Source: Sphingomonas sp. Leaf9 (GTDB lineage: Bacteria; Pseudomonadota; Alphaproteobacteria; Sphingomonadales; Sphingomonadaceae). Taken from it: a stretch of DNA of 64,000 nucleotides. The position numbers were made by a program, and so were the translations under genes. Below, one piece after another: positions 41,577 through 50,306 of the stretch (position 1 is its first letter; each line of letters starts with the position of its first letter). The notes below the pieces were generated by a model, which was not told where the DNA came from, ran no database searches, and saw nothing but the letters and a program-made list of their open reading frames with translations. The stretch covers positions 11,001 through 75,000 of the forward strand of contig NZ_LMKC01000005.1 in NCBI RefSeq assembly GCF_001421355.1. Direction: 5' to 3'.

Positions 41577-42965
41577 TTATCTGGGGTCGGCGCGCAGATG
41601 GTTCAACGGATGCACCGCGCGGGCGTTGGTCTGGAACGCGCGCAGCCGGGGCGCGACCAGCGACCAGCGCCACGGCCGCGCCACGGGCACGAACGCGACG
41701 TCCGCCGCCATTGCCGCGTCCGCCGTCGCCAGCCGCTGTGCGCGTTCGGGCAGGTTGTCGGCATCGCGCGCGGCGGCAATCAGCGTCATCGCCTCCATCG
41801 AACAGGTGCGGCACGCGGTCGCCAGATACCAGCGGGCGCTGTCATAGGGGGCCACCCGGTCGACCAGCCGCAGCTCGGCCGGCGCGGTCATCGCCACCCG
41901 CTCGCCCGCGATACCGATCCGCGACAGCGCAGCGGCGATCCGCCCCCACAGCAACGTCGCGCCCGGCCCGTCCGGCAGCGCGACCCGCAACCGCACCGGC
42001 CGGCCAAAGGCCGCGACCTGCGCCCGTGCCGTCGCCCAGCGCTGCTCCTCGGTCAGGTTGCGCCATGCCGGCAGCGCCGGGTCGGCCGCCGAATCGAGCC
42101 GTTCGGGCAGGATCGTGTCCGCCTGCCCCCAGCCCGAATCGATCGCACCGGGCAGGTTCGCGCCCTGCACCGCCATCGCCACCGCCGCCCGCCCGAGCGC
42201 CGTCGACAGGAACCTGTCGCGCCCGACAAAGGCAAAGCCGAACAACCCGCGCGCCGGATCGACCCGCACATCGGCCGGGCGCGGGCTGGCGGTGGCGACC
42301 AGCGGCCAGTCGGCAAAGTCGCCGCCCAGCACCAGGTCGCTGCGCTTCTCGGCATAGCGCGCCACCGCCAGTGCCGCGCGGGCGCCCCGCAGCCGCACTT
42401 CGTCGGCGGCGACCGGCGGCGGTCCATCGGGATCGGCCGGCGCGCGCAGGCGGACACCCTGCCCCCGCAACCGGCGCAGCGGCCCGGTCCCCTGCGCACC
42501 CCGGATCACCGCCAGCTCGGGCTGGGCCAGCAGCGTCAGCAATTCGGTATTGGGGCGTCTCAGCCGCACCTCGATCACCTGCGGCGTCATCGCCACGATC
42601 TCGTCAATCGATCGCAGGAACGGCGTCAGCCGGTGGCCCGCCTCCACCCGCACCGCACGGCGCAGCGCGACCACGACCTGTTCGGCGGTGACGGGCCGCC
42701 CATCGCTCCACGTCGCATCGCCCAGCCGAAAGATATAGCTGCGCCCGTCATCGACCATGTTCCAGCGTTCGGCGAGGCCCGGCTCGACCTGTCCCGCGGC
42801 ATCGAACCGCACCAGCCCCTGCGCCAGCGCGCTGCGCAGCAGGACGCGTTCGGCATCGCCCCGCGCGCCGTCCTCGATCGCGTCGACCATCACCGGCCGC
42901 TTGTCGCCCCCGCCGTCACAGGCCCCGACCGCCAGCAGCAGGGGAGCGAGGAACAGGATGCGCAC
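41577..42965 (-). CDS. Peptide/solute-binding lipoprotein, ABC family 5
   Basis: A 462-residue extracellular solute-binding protein, family 5 (peptide/nickel type). The GTG start at 42965 has GGAGG 7 bp upstream and gives VRILFLAPLLLAVGAC, a lipoprotein signal; upstream frame would run into tRNA-Leu. LVRFDAAGQVEPGLAERWNMVDDGRSYIFRLGDATWSDGRPVTAEQVV is typical of the N-terminal lobe. No permease or ATPase genes are adjacent, so this is an orphan receptor. It is shorter than OppA-type proteins (about 520 residues). Confidence 0.87.
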   Translation of the reverse strand: MRILFLAPLLLAVGACDGGGDKRPVMVDAIEDGARGDAERVLLRSALAQGLVRFDAAGQVEPGLAERWNMVDDGRSYIFRLGDATWSDGRPVTAEQVVVALRRAVRVEAGHRLTPFLRSIDEIVAMTPQVIEVRLRRPNTELLTLLAQPELAVIRGAQGTGPLRRLRGQGVRLRAPADPDGPPPVAADEVRLRGARAALAVARYAEKRSDLVLGGDFADWPLVATASPRPADVRVDPARGLFGFAFVGRDRFLSTALGRAAVAMAVQGANLPGAIDSGWGQADTILPERLDSAADPALPAWRNLTEEQRWATARAQVAAFGRPVRLRVALPDGPGATLLWGRIAAALSRIGIAGERVAMTAPAELRLVDRVAPYDSARWYLATACRTCSMEAMTLIAAARDADNLPERAQRLATADAAMAADVAFVPVARPWRWSLVAPRLRAFQTNARAVHPLNHLRADPR

Positions 42966-42981
42966 GATGCCACCTCCATGC

Positions 42982-43067
42982 TGGTACGGACGGCGGGACT
43001 TGAACCCGCACTCCCGATGGGAAGCGGATTTTAAGTCCGCTGCGTCTACCGATTTCGCCACGTCCGC
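42982..43067 (-). tRNA. tRNA-Leu (UAA)
   Basis: 86 nt with encoded CCA. The reverse strand reads GCGGACGTGGCGAAATCGG at the 5' end, the anticodon arm is GCGGA-CTTAAAA-TCCGC (anticodon TAA), a class II variable arm follows, and the T-arm is GCGGGTTCAAGTCCCGC. It is 16 bp upstream of the peptide-binding lipoprotein start, so the two may be cotranscribed. Confidence 0.97.
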
Positions 43068-43104
43068 AGGCAAGGGGCGTTCCAAGCGGATCGCCGCGCG
43101 CCCG

Positions 43105-43992
43105 TCAAGCCGCCCCTTGCCGCAAGGTCTGGATGATGCCGGAGAAATCGGTCGCGGCGTGGCCGTCCTCGACGAAGCGGGCATAGAGTTCGGCGGCGCG
43201 CGCGCCCATCGGCGTGTCGGCCCCCGCGCCTGCTGCCGCCTGCATGGCGAGGCGCAGGTCCTTCAGCATCAGCGCGGCGGCGAACCCGCCCTGATAGCCG
43301 CGATCGGCGGGCGTTTCCGGACCCACGCCGGCAACCGGGCAATAGCTGGTCATCGACCAGCACTGGCCCGAACTGACCGAGGAAATGTCGTAGAAGGTCT
43401 GTGGGTTCAGGCCCAATTTCTCGGCCAGCGCGAACGCTTCGCACGTCGCGATCATCGATGCGCCGAGCAGCATGTTGTTGCACATCTTGGCCGCCTGCCC
43501 CGCGCCGCTTGCGCCCGCGTGGATCACCGCCTTGCCCATGTCGGACAGGAACGGTTCGGCCTTGGCAAAGGCCGCGTCGCTGCCGCCGACCATGAAGGTC
43601 AGCGCCCCGGCATTCGCCGCCGCGATCCCGCCCGATACCGGCGCGTCGACCGCGTGCAGCCCCTTGGCGCGTGCCGCCTCGGCGACCGCCCTCGCGGTGT
43701 CGACGTCGATCGTCGAACAGTCGATGAGCACCGCGCCGGTATCGACTGCATCGAACAGCGCGTCGCCATAAATCTGCGCGACGTGCGCCCCGGCGGGGAG
43801 CATCGTCACCACCGCCTGTGCACCGCTTGCGGCCTCGACCGCATCGGCTACGGCCAGACACCCCGCCGCCTTCGCCCGTGCCAGCGCGTCGGCCGACAGG
43901 TCGAACGCGCGGACGTCATGCCCCGCCTTCGCCAGATTGGCCGCCATGCCCCCGCCCATATTGCCGAGGCCGATAAACCCGATGCGTGCCAT
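43105..43992 (-). CDS. mmsB: 3-hydroxyisobutyrate dehydrogenase
   Basis: A 295-residue beta-hydroxyacid dehydrogenase. The Rossmann motif is GFIGLGNMGGGMAANL, the substrate-binding signature is DAPVSGGIAAANAGALTFMVGG, and the catalytic Lys is in GQAAKMCNNMLLG. It oxidises 3-hydroxyisobutyrate to methylmalonate semialdehyde in valine breakdown, consistent with neighbours encoding the preceding hydratase and hydrolase and the following MmsA. Gap of 11 bp to the enoyl-CoA hydratase. Confidence 0.94.
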   Translation of the reverse strand: MARIGFIGLGNMGGGMAANLAKAGHDVRAFDLSADALARAKAAGCLAVADAVEAASGAQAVVTMLPAGAHVAQIYGDALFDAVDTGAVLIDCSTIDVDTARAVAEAARAKGLHAVDAPVSGGIAAANAGALTFMVGGSDAAFAKAEPFLSDMGKAVIHAGASGAGQAAKMCNNMLLGASMIATCEAFALAEKLGLNPQTFYDISSVSSGQCWSMTSYCPVAGVGPETPADRGYQGGFAAALMLKDLRLAMQAAAGAGADTPMGARAAELYARFVEDGHAATDFSGIIQTLRQGAA

Positions 43993-44003
43993 GATGCGCT
44001 CTC

Positions 44004-44780
44004 CTACCGCCCGGTCCAGTTACCCGGACGCTTTTCGACAAAGGCGGTCATGCCTTCCTTCTGGTCCGCCGTGCCGAACAGGCCGTGGAACAGGCGGCGT
44101 TCGAACTGGACCCCTTGCGAGAGCGTCGTGTCGAACGCGGCGTTGACCATTTCCTTGTTCGCCTTGACCGCCAGCGGGGCCATGGCGGCGATGGTAGCGG
44201 CGGTCTTCACCGCGTCCTCGACCAGATCGTCGGCGGGCACGATGCGCGCGACGAGGCCGCAGCGTTCCGCCTCTTCCGCGCCGATCATCCGCCCGGTCAG
44301 GCACATTTCCATCGCCTTGGCCTTGCCCACCGCGCGCGCCAGCCGTTGCGAGCCGCCCATGCCCGGCGTCACCGCCAGCTTGATCTCGGGCTGGCCGAAC
44401 TTCGCGGTATCGGCCGCCAGGATGAAGTCGCACATCATCGCCAGCTCGCACCCGCCGCCCAGCGCGAAGCCAGCCACGGCGGCGATGATCGGCTTGCGGG
44501 TGCGGGTGAACGCGTCCCAGCCACTGAAGTGGTCGCCGCCATACATCGCGGCAAAATCCATTTCCTGCATCTCCTTGATATCCGCCCCGGCGGCGAACGC
44601 CTTGGCCGACCCGGTGATGACCGCGCAGCCTTGGCTCGGATCGGTGTCAAACGCGCGCATTGCATCCAGCAGTTCGGACAGGATCTGCCCGTTCAGCGCA
44701 TTCAGCGCCTGTGGCCGGTTCAGCGTGACCAGCGTCACCGCATCACGGCGCTCGACGAGGATGGTTTCATAATCAGACAT
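44004..44780 (-). CDS. Enoyl-CoA hydratase
   Basis: A 258-residue crotonase-fold enzyme. The CoA-binding segment [11 protein letters not shown] forms the oxyanion hole with [15 protein letters not shown]; catalytic Glu residues occur in GGGCELAMM and in [16 protein letters not shown]. It is standard short-chain enoyl-CoA hydratase length. In this cluster it likely hydrates methacrylyl-CoA to 3-hydroxyisobutyryl-CoA, though it could also serve beta-oxidation. Starts 15 bp after the HIBCH stop. Confidence 0.92.
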   Translation of the reverse strand: MSDYETILVERRDAVTLVTLNRPQALNALNGQILSELLDAMRAFDTDPSQGCAVITGSAKAFAAGADIKEMQEMDFAAMYGGDHFSGWDAFTRTRKPIIAAVAGFALGGGCELAMMCDFILAADTAKFGQPEIKLAVTPGMGGSQRLARAVGKAKAMEMCLTGRMIGAEEAERCGLVARIVPADDLVEDAVKTAATIAAMAPLAVKANKEMVNAAFDTTLSQGVQFERRLFHGLFGTADQKEGMTAFVEKRPGNWTGR

Positions 44781-44795
44781 CGGGGTTCCTCGAAC

Positions 44796-45830
44796 TCAGT
44801 ACGGCTGCCATTCGTCGGCGGGGGAAAGGGGCGCGAAGATGCGGTCGATCATATGGTCGCTTACCGCCGCCGGGGTGGCGGGGTCCCATTTGGGCGCGTG
44901 ATCCTTGTCGACGATCACCGCGCGCACGCCCTCGACGATGTCGGGGCGCTGCACGATGCGGGTGACGACGGCATATTCCTGCCGCATCTCGTCCTCGAAG
45001 GTCGGCATGGTCGCGCCGTCCAGCAGCAGCTTGAGCGACACCTTGCACGACAGCGGCGATCGCCCGCGGAGCGTCGCCAGCTGTGCCTGCGCCCAGTCCG
45101 ATCGGTCCGCCTTCAGTGCGGCAAGGACTTCCTCGAAATCGTCGCTGGCGAACAGTCGGTCGATCGCCTCACGCTGCGCCAGGATCGGTGCATCGCCCGC
45201 CGGCATCGCGTGGTCGGACAGGATCGCCTCAGCGCCTTGCGGATCGGTGGCGATGGCCTGCTTGACCCCCTCCAGCGTGTCCGCTGGCAGCAGGTGCGTG
45301 GCTAGGCCCAGCGCCAGCATCTCGCTGCCGTCCAGTCTCGCACCGGTCAGCGCCAGATATTGGCCGATGCGACCGGGCAGGCGCGACAGATACCAGCCGC
45401 CGCCGACATCGGGGAACAGCCCGATCGCGGTTTCCGGCATGGCGAAGCGACTGTTCTCGGTCGCGATGCGGAAGCGGCACGGCTGCGAAATGCCGACCCC
45501 GCCGCCCATCGTCACCCCGTCCATGGCAGCGATGGTCGGCTTGGCATAGGTGAACAACCGGTGGTTCAGCCGATATTCGGTCGCAAAGAACGCGCGGGCG
45601 GCGGCGCCATCGGTGGCGCTGCTCTCGGCGATCATGCGGATGTCGCCGCCGGCGCAAAAACCGCGACCCTCGGCATGGTCGATCAGGATCGCATGGACCG
45701 CCGGGTCCTCGCGCCATGCCTCCAACGCGGCGAGCATGGCGTCGCACATCTCGTGATTGAGAGCATGGAGGGCCTTGGGCCGGTTCAGCCGGATGCGGCC
45801 GACGTGATTTTCGACGAACGTCTCGATCAT
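44796..45830 (-). CDS. 3-hydroxyisobutyryl-CoA hydrolase
   Basis: A 344-residue crotonase-superfamily thioesterase of the HIBCH type (longer than a hydratase). Motifs: GRIRLNRPKALHALNHEM, GRGFCAGGDIRMI, MDGVTMGGGVGISQPCRFRIATENSRFAMPETAIGLFPDVGGGWYLSRLPG, with catalytic Glu/Asp, and PLSCKVSLKLL. It frees 3-hydroxyisobutyrate from CoA in valine catabolism. The start MIETFVENH has GGGAGGAA 5 bp upstream, and that ribosome-binding site is the end of a long palindromic repeat. Confidence 0.93.
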   Translation of the reverse strand: MIETFVENHVGRIRLNRPKALHALNHEMCDAMLAALEAWREDPAVHAILIDHAEGRGFCAGGDIRMIAESSATDGAAARAFFATEYRLNHRLFTYAKPTIAAMDGVTMGGGVGISQPCRFRIATENSRFAMPETAIGLFPDVGGGWYLSRLPGRIGQYLALTGARLDGSEMLALGLATHLLPADTLEGVKQAIATDPQGAEAILSDHAMPAGDAPILAQREAIDRLFASDDFEEVLAALKADRSDWAQAQLATLRGRSPLSCKVSLKLLLDGATMPTFEDEMRQEYAVVTRIVQRPDIVEGVRAVIVDKDHAPKWDPATPAAVSDHMIDRIFAPLSPADEWQPY

Positions 45831-45836
45831 GCCAGT

Positions 45837-45965
45837 TCCTCCCCGCTCGCGGGGAGGGGGACCAGCGAAGCTGGTGGAGGGGGAGCGCCGCACGCGCAAC
45901 CGTGGTGGAGCAGGACACCCCCCTCCACCATGCTGCGCATGGTCCCCCTCCCCGTGCCGGGGAGG
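45837..45965. repeat. Long palindromic element, copy 3
   Basis: Third copy (129 bp): outer cctccccgctcgcggggag on one side and ctccccgtgccggggagg on the other, with inner gggggaccagcgaagctggtgga and ccaccatgctgcgcatggtccccc. It fills nearly the whole gap between the acyl-CoA dehydrogenase stop and the HIBCH start, both on the minus strand, and its edge supplies the HIBCH Shine-Dalgarno. Confidence 0.87.
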
Positions 45966-45969
45966 ATCT

Positions 45970-47109
45970 TCATCGTACCAGCTCCCGTCCGACGATCATC
46001 CGCATCACCTGGTTCGTGCCCTCCAGAATCGAATGGACGCGAAGGTCGCGCCAGAAGCGTTCGATCGGATAGTCCATCAGATAGCCATAGCCGCCATGCA
46101 GCTGCAGCGCCTGATCGACCACCTTCGATCCCGTGTCGGTGGCGAAACGTTTCGCCATCGCGGCGAAGCGCGTCTTGTCAGGCGCATTCGCCGTCACCTT
46201 GGCAGCGGCGGTGTAGAGCAGCGCGCGGGCGGCCTCCAGTTCGGTCGCCATGTCGGCCAGCGTGAACTGGGTGTTCTGGAAATCGGCGATGGGCTTGCCG
46301 AACTGCTGCCGCGCCTTGGTATAGGTGATCGCTTCGTCGAGACAGCGCTGCGCCCCGCCCAGCGAGCAGGCACCGATGTTCAGGCGACCGCCGTCCAGCC
46401 CCTGCATCGCGATCGAAAAGCCCTGCCCCTCGGCACCGACCAGATTGGCGGCGGGCACGCGCACCTGGTCGAGGATCACTGCACGGGTCGGCTGCGAATG
46501 CCAGCCGAGCTTGCGTTCGTTCGCGCCGAACGACACGCCGGGCATGTCGCGCTCGATTAGGAGGCACGAAATGCCCTTCGGCCCTTCCCCGCCGGTGCGG
46601 CACATGACCAGATAGACGTCGTTATCGCCCGCGCCGGAAATGAACTGCTTGGTCCCGGTGACGATATAATTGTCGCCGTCGCGCACCGCCCGGGTCTTCA
46701 GCGCCGCTGCGTCCGACCCCGACGACGGTTCGGTCAGGCAATAGCTGGCGAGCTTGTCCATCGTCACGAGGTCGGGGAGGAAGCGCGCCTTCAACTCCGC
46801 CGATCCGAACGCGTCGAGCATCCATGCCGCCATGTTGTGGATCGAAATGAACGCGGATGTCGACGGACAGCCATAGGCCATCGCCTCCATGATGAGCGCC
46901 GATTCCATCCGGCCGAGGCCGATCCCGCCCGACTCCTCGGACACATAGATCGCAGCAAAGCCCAGCTCCGCCGCCGCCTTGATCGTGTCGCGGGGGAAAA
47001 TGTGCTTCTCGTCCCACTCCGCCGCATGGGGGGTGATCGCATCCGCCGTGAACCGGCGGGCAAGCTCCTGGATCTCGCGCTGGTCGTCGGTCAGATCAAA
47101 CTGGGTCAC
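45970..47109 (-). CDS. Acyl-CoA dehydrogenase, probably isobutyryl-CoA
   Basis: A 379-residue flavoenzyme of the short-chain acyl-CoA dehydrogenase family. CLTEPSSGSDAAAL and YIVTGTKQFISGAGDNDVYLVM are the two substrate/FAD signatures; QFGKPIADFQNTQFTLADMATELEAAR and QLHGGYGYLMDYPIERFWRDLRVHSILEGTNQVMRMIVGREL complete the C-terminal helical domain, with the catalytic Glu region in ILEGTN. Its place between mmsA and HIBCH argues for isobutyryl-CoA, the valine intermediate, over other branched substrates (inference). Confidence 0.9.
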   Translation of the reverse strand: MTQFDLTDDQREIQELARRFTADAITPHAAEWDEKHIFPRDTIKAAAELGFAAIYVSEESGGIGLGRMESALIMEAMAYGCPSTSAFISIHNMAAWMLDAFGSAELKARFLPDLVTMDKLASYCLTEPSSGSDAAALKTRAVRDGDNYIVTGTKQFISGAGDNDVYLVMCRTGGEGPKGISCLLIERDMPGVSFGANERKLGWHSQPTRAVILDQVRVPAANLVGAEGQGFSIAMQGLDGGRLNIGACSLGGAQRCLDEAITYTKARQQFGKPIADFQNTQFTLADMATELEAARALLYTAAAKVTANAPDKTRFAAMAKRFATDTGSKVVDQALQLHGGYGYLMDYPIERFWRDLRVHSILEGTNQVMRMIVGRELVR

Positions 47110-47176
47110 GCTTTACTCTCCATTATCGTCGTGGCGGCGGTCGTTGCCGGCGCACCATCCCTTGTGACTGGCGCCG

Positions 47177-48109
47177 TCACTGCGCCTCGTACAGCACCCG
47201 CCGCCGATACAGCGGGGTCGCGATCGACAGCGTGTTGCGCTCGTACCAGCGCGGGGCCGGGACGCCCTTTTCCCACGCCATTGCTTCCAGCCGGTTGCCC
47301 TGTGCCGATGGCGTATCGGGCTGCGCCCTGGCGATCGGATCGCGATAGGCGACGTCGGCGGTGACGATCTCCCACCCCTTCTTGCGCAACGCGGCGACCA
47401 GATCGGCGATCCAATAGGCGGCGAGGTCGGTTTCGTGGAGCAGCATCACCTGCACCGGCTGCCGCCCCAGCGCCTGCTTCGCCAGCCGATCGCTGAATTC
47501 GGCAGATTCGACATGGGTTTCGACATACAGGTCGCGCAGCGCGTCCATGTCGACCGGCTTGCCCGCCTTTCGCGCCTCGAGCGTCAGCCCTTCGATATTC
47601 CAGTCCGACCCATCGACCGTGACATAGCCGTTCGACAATTTCCGCGCGGCCAGCCCGGCGCGCACCGCGTCGCGCTTCGCCTTGTCGGTGCCGCCTTCGT
47701 CGAGGAACGGAAAGCGGAACCACGGCCGCAGCCCCTTGCGCCCCATCAGCCACCCGCTCGCCCGGTCGATATCGGCCAGATAAGCCTCCGCCGTCATCGA
47801 CTTGAGCGCCGGATGGCTGAAGCTGTGATTGGCGATGACATGCCCTGCCTTGACATAGGCCGCGATCCGCCGCTCGCCGCCGACCCCGTCGGGCGCGGCC
47901 AGATTGCCGGGCACGACGAAGAAGGCGGCCTGCCGCACCTTCGCCTTGCGCAGCCCCACGATCAGCCGCGCGGTGCGTTCGTCGGGCGTCAGGAACGGCC
48001 CGCGGGCGCGCGGCGCATCGTCGAATGTCAGCGCGATGCGCTTTTGCGCCGCGGCGGGGGTTATCGCCGCCAGCGACAGGAGTATTGCTGCGATCAGGCG
48101 TCGCATCAT
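47177..48109 (-). CDS. Polysaccharide deacetylase (NodB-type), secreted
   Basis: A 310-residue exported hydrolase. Signal peptide ends PAAAQ. The NodB homology domain shows ALTFDDAP (catalytic and metal Asp, residues 28-31), the metal-binding H-x3-H in IANHSFSHPAL, RPWFRFPFLDEG and VMLLHETD. Such enzymes remove acetyl groups from GlcNAc polymers or peptidoglycan. It interrupts an otherwise coherent valine-degradation cluster and lies 67 bp from the acyl-CoA dehydrogenase start; no functional connection is apparent. Confidence 0.9.
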   Translation of the reverse strand: MMRRLIAAILLSLAAITPAAAQKRIALTFDDAPRARGPFLTPDERTARLIVGLRKAKVRQAAFFVVPGNLAAPDGVGGERRIAAYVKAGHVIANHSFSHPALKSMTAEAYLADIDRASGWLMGRKGLRPWFRFPFLDEGGTDKAKRDAVRAGLAARKLSNGYVTVDGSDWNIEGLTLEARKAGKPVDMDALRDLYVETHVESAEFSDRLAKQALGRQPVQVMLLHETDLAAYWIADLVAALRKKGWEIVTADVAYRDPIARAQPDTPSAQGNRLEAMAWEKGVPAPRWYERNTLSIATPLYRRRVLYEAQ

Positions 48110-48186
48110 CTTGGCAGTTCCTTCGCACGGAGGGTGGCTACCGACCATGCTAGAGCAGCATCATGAACGTTGGCCACACGCTCCCC

Positions 48187-48210
48187 GTACCCCCGCGCAG
48201 GCGTGGGCAC
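48187..48210. repeat. Degenerate short hairpin
   Basis: gtacccccgcgcaggcgtgggcac, imperfect arms, sharing its core with the hairpins at 1924 and 63160. It lies between mmsA and the deacetylase gene. No T run. Confidence 0.5.
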
Positions 48211-48262
48211 GGTCGGCGTCGGGACGAAGGTCAGAACCATGGTTGCCTGAAAACCCCAGCCC

Positions 48263-49792
48263 TCACCCCATCGTCGGAATGACGAACGAATCCTGCATCC
48301 GCGCCGCGGCACCATCCTCGGCCTGACCACCCATTGCCGATCCATCGGGCCAGCGCTGGGTGATCGTCTTAACCTTGGTCCAGAAGCGGACGCCCTCTTC
48401 GCCATGCTGGTTTACGTCGCCGAATGCGCTCCGCTTCCATCCGCCGAAGCTGTGATAGGCGACCGGGACCGGGATCGGCACGTTGATGCCGACCATGCCG
48501 ACATTCACCCGCGCGGCGAATTCGCGCGCGGCGTGGCCGTTGCGGGTGAAGATGGCGACGCCGTTGCCGTATTGGTGCTCGCTCGGCAGGCGCACGGCGC
48601 TTTCGAAGTCGTTGGCGCGGACGATCTGGAGGACGGGCCCGAAGATTTCCTCGCGGTACGATTCCATCTGCGGCGTGACATGATCGAACAGCGTCGGGCC
48701 GATGAAGAAGCCGCGCTCGTGGCCCTGCAACGAGAACCCGCGCCCGTCGACTACCAGTTCGGCGCCTTCCTCGACGCCCTTGGCGATCCAGCCCTCGACG
48801 CGCGCCTTGTGCTGGGCGTTCACCACCGGGCCGTAATGTGCGTCGGCATCGGTCGACACCCCGACGCGCAGCGCGGCAATGGCGGGGATCAGCTTTTCGC
48901 GAAGCGCGACAGCGGTCTTTTCCCCGACCGGCACGACGACCGGCAGCGCCATGCACCGCTCGCCCGCCGAACCGAACGCGGCACCGGCGAGATCGGCGAC
49001 GACCTGATCGAGATCGGCATCGGGCATCACGATGCCGTGGTTCTTGGCCCCGCCCATCGCCTGCACGCGCTTGCCCGCCGCGACGCCGCGCCGATAGACA
49101 TAGTGCGCGATATCGCTCGACCCGACGAAGCTGACCGCGCCGATCGCCGGATGATCGAGGATCGCGTCGACCACCGTCTTGTCGCCATGCACGACCTGCA
49201 GGATGCCCTCGGGCGCACCCGCCTCCAGCATCAGTTCGGCCAGCCGCACCGGCACCGACGGGTCGCGTTCGCTGGGCTTCAGGATGAAGGCGTTGCCACA
49301 CGCGATGGCGACGCCGAACATCCACATCGGGATCATTGCCGGGAAGTTGAATGGGGTGATCCCCGCGCCGATGCCGATCGGCTGGCGCATCGAATAGACG
49401 TCGATCCCCGGCCCCGCGCCCTGCGTATAGTCGCCTTTCAGCAGATGCGGCACGCCGCAGGCGAATTCGATGACGTCGAGGCCACGCTGAATATCGCCCT
49501 TCGCATCGGCGACCACCTTGCCGTGCTCGCTCGACAGCAGCTCGGCCAGTTCCTGCATGTTCGCTTCGACCAGCTGCTTGAACGCGAACAGCACGCGGGC
49601 GCGCTTCTGCGGATTGGTCGCGGCCCATGCCGGCTGCGCGGCCTGTGCAGCGGCGACGGCATGGTCGAGATCGGCGGCGGTGCCGAGGCGGACATGCGCC
49701 TGCACCTCGCCGCGATTGGGATCGAATACGGCGCCGGTCGCGCCGCCTGTGGCATTGAAATCGCCCGCGATCACATGATCGATGACCCGCAT
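48263..49792 (-). CDS. mmsA: Methylmalonate-semialdehyde dehydrogenase (CoA-acylating)
   Basis: A 509-residue aldehyde dehydrogenase that converts methylmalonate semialdehyde to propionyl-CoA, the last step of valine catabolism. Typical motifs: GITPFNFPAMIPMWMFGVAIACGNAFILKPSERDPS, SFVGSSDIAHYVYRRG, the catalytic Cys in FGSAGERCMALPVVVPVG, and SFGGWKRSAFGDVNQHGEEGVRFWTKVKTIT at the end. The start MRVIDHVIAGDF was chosen on family length. It is the first gene in the direction of transcription of the cluster that ends at mmsB. Confidence 0.95.
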   Translation of the reverse strand: MRVIDHVIAGDFNATGGATGAVFDPNRGEVQAHVRLGTAADLDHAVAAAQAAQPAWAATNPQKRARVLFAFKQLVEANMQELAELLSSEHGKVVADAKGDIQRGLDVIEFACGVPHLLKGDYTQGAGPGIDVYSMRQPIGIGAGITPFNFPAMIPMWMFGVAIACGNAFILKPSERDPSVPVRLAELMLEAGAPEGILQVVHGDKTVVDAILDHPAIGAVSFVGSSDIAHYVYRRGVAAGKRVQAMGGAKNHGIVMPDADLDQVVADLAGAAFGSAGERCMALPVVVPVGEKTAVALREKLIPAIAALRVGVSTDADAHYGPVVNAQHKARVEGWIAKGVEEGAELVVDGRGFSLQGHERGFFIGPTLFDHVTPQMESYREEIFGPVLQIVRANDFESAVRLPSEHQYGNGVAIFTRNGHAAREFAARVNVGMVGINVPIPVPVAYHSFGGWKRSAFGDVNQHGEEGVRFWTKVKTITQRWPDGSAMGGQAEDGAAARMQDSFVIPTMG

Positions 49793-49933
49793 ACACTCTC
49801 CTGTCGGTCGCGGTTGAGCGGTCTCTTGCCGACTCATTTCCGCGTGTAATTTTATTGCTTTTGGCATAGCCGCGCGGCGCTGTCAGCGGGCAATCGTCGG
49901 AACCTTGGCTCGGATCGTCCGCTTGGACGCGCG

Positions 49934-50212
49934 ATGGACGACGCCTCTCCCCCCACCCGCGCGCAGCAGGCCGTGAAGGTCCGGTCGCGCTTTCGCTATC
50001 GCCTGACCTCCTCGGTCATCAACGCGCTGATCTTTTCCTCCCTGATCGGTGCGGTCAGCGCGCTGGTGCGGGTCGGGCCGGCCGGCTTCTGGAGCGCGTT
50101 CGTCCAGGGCGCACCGATCGGTTTCCTGACCGCGCTTCCCGCCTCGCTGCTGGTCGTGCCGCTGGTGCAAAAGCTGGTCGACCGGCTGTTCGGTATCGAC
50201 CCGCCCGAATGA
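49934..50212 (+). CDS. DUF2798-like small membrane protein
   Basis: A 92-residue protein with a basic N-terminus and two transmembrane helices (SVINALIFSSLIGAVSALVRVG and GFLTALPASLLVVPLVQKLVDRLF). The pattern of a polar loop plus VVPLVQKLVDRL is as I recall for DUF2798. Function unknown. It stands alone, divergent from mmsA, and a clear promoter for the next gene begins 17 bp after its stop. Confidence 0.75.
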   Translation: MDDASPPTRAQQAVKVRSRFRYRLTSSVINALIFSSLIGAVSALVRVGPAGFWSAFVQGAPIGFLTALPASLLVVPLVQKLVDRLFGIDPPE

Positions 50213-50228
50213 TCGCCGGCTCGCACGG

Positions 50229-50258
50229 TTGACAACGCCGTCATATTAATAAGATAAT
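50229..50258 (+). promoter_or_regulatory. Sigma-70-like promoter of the alpha-galactosidase gene
   Basis: TTGACA at 50229-50234, 18-bp spacer, GATAAT at 50253-50258 (five of six consensus bases), in an AT-rich island (catattaataagataatttgattgcat) 49 bp upstream of the ATG. This is the clearest consensus promoter in the window. Confidence 0.65.
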
Positions 50259-50306
50259 TTGATTGCATAAAGCCGGGCGGCGCCGTCACGGTCAGGGGAG
50301 AGCCAC

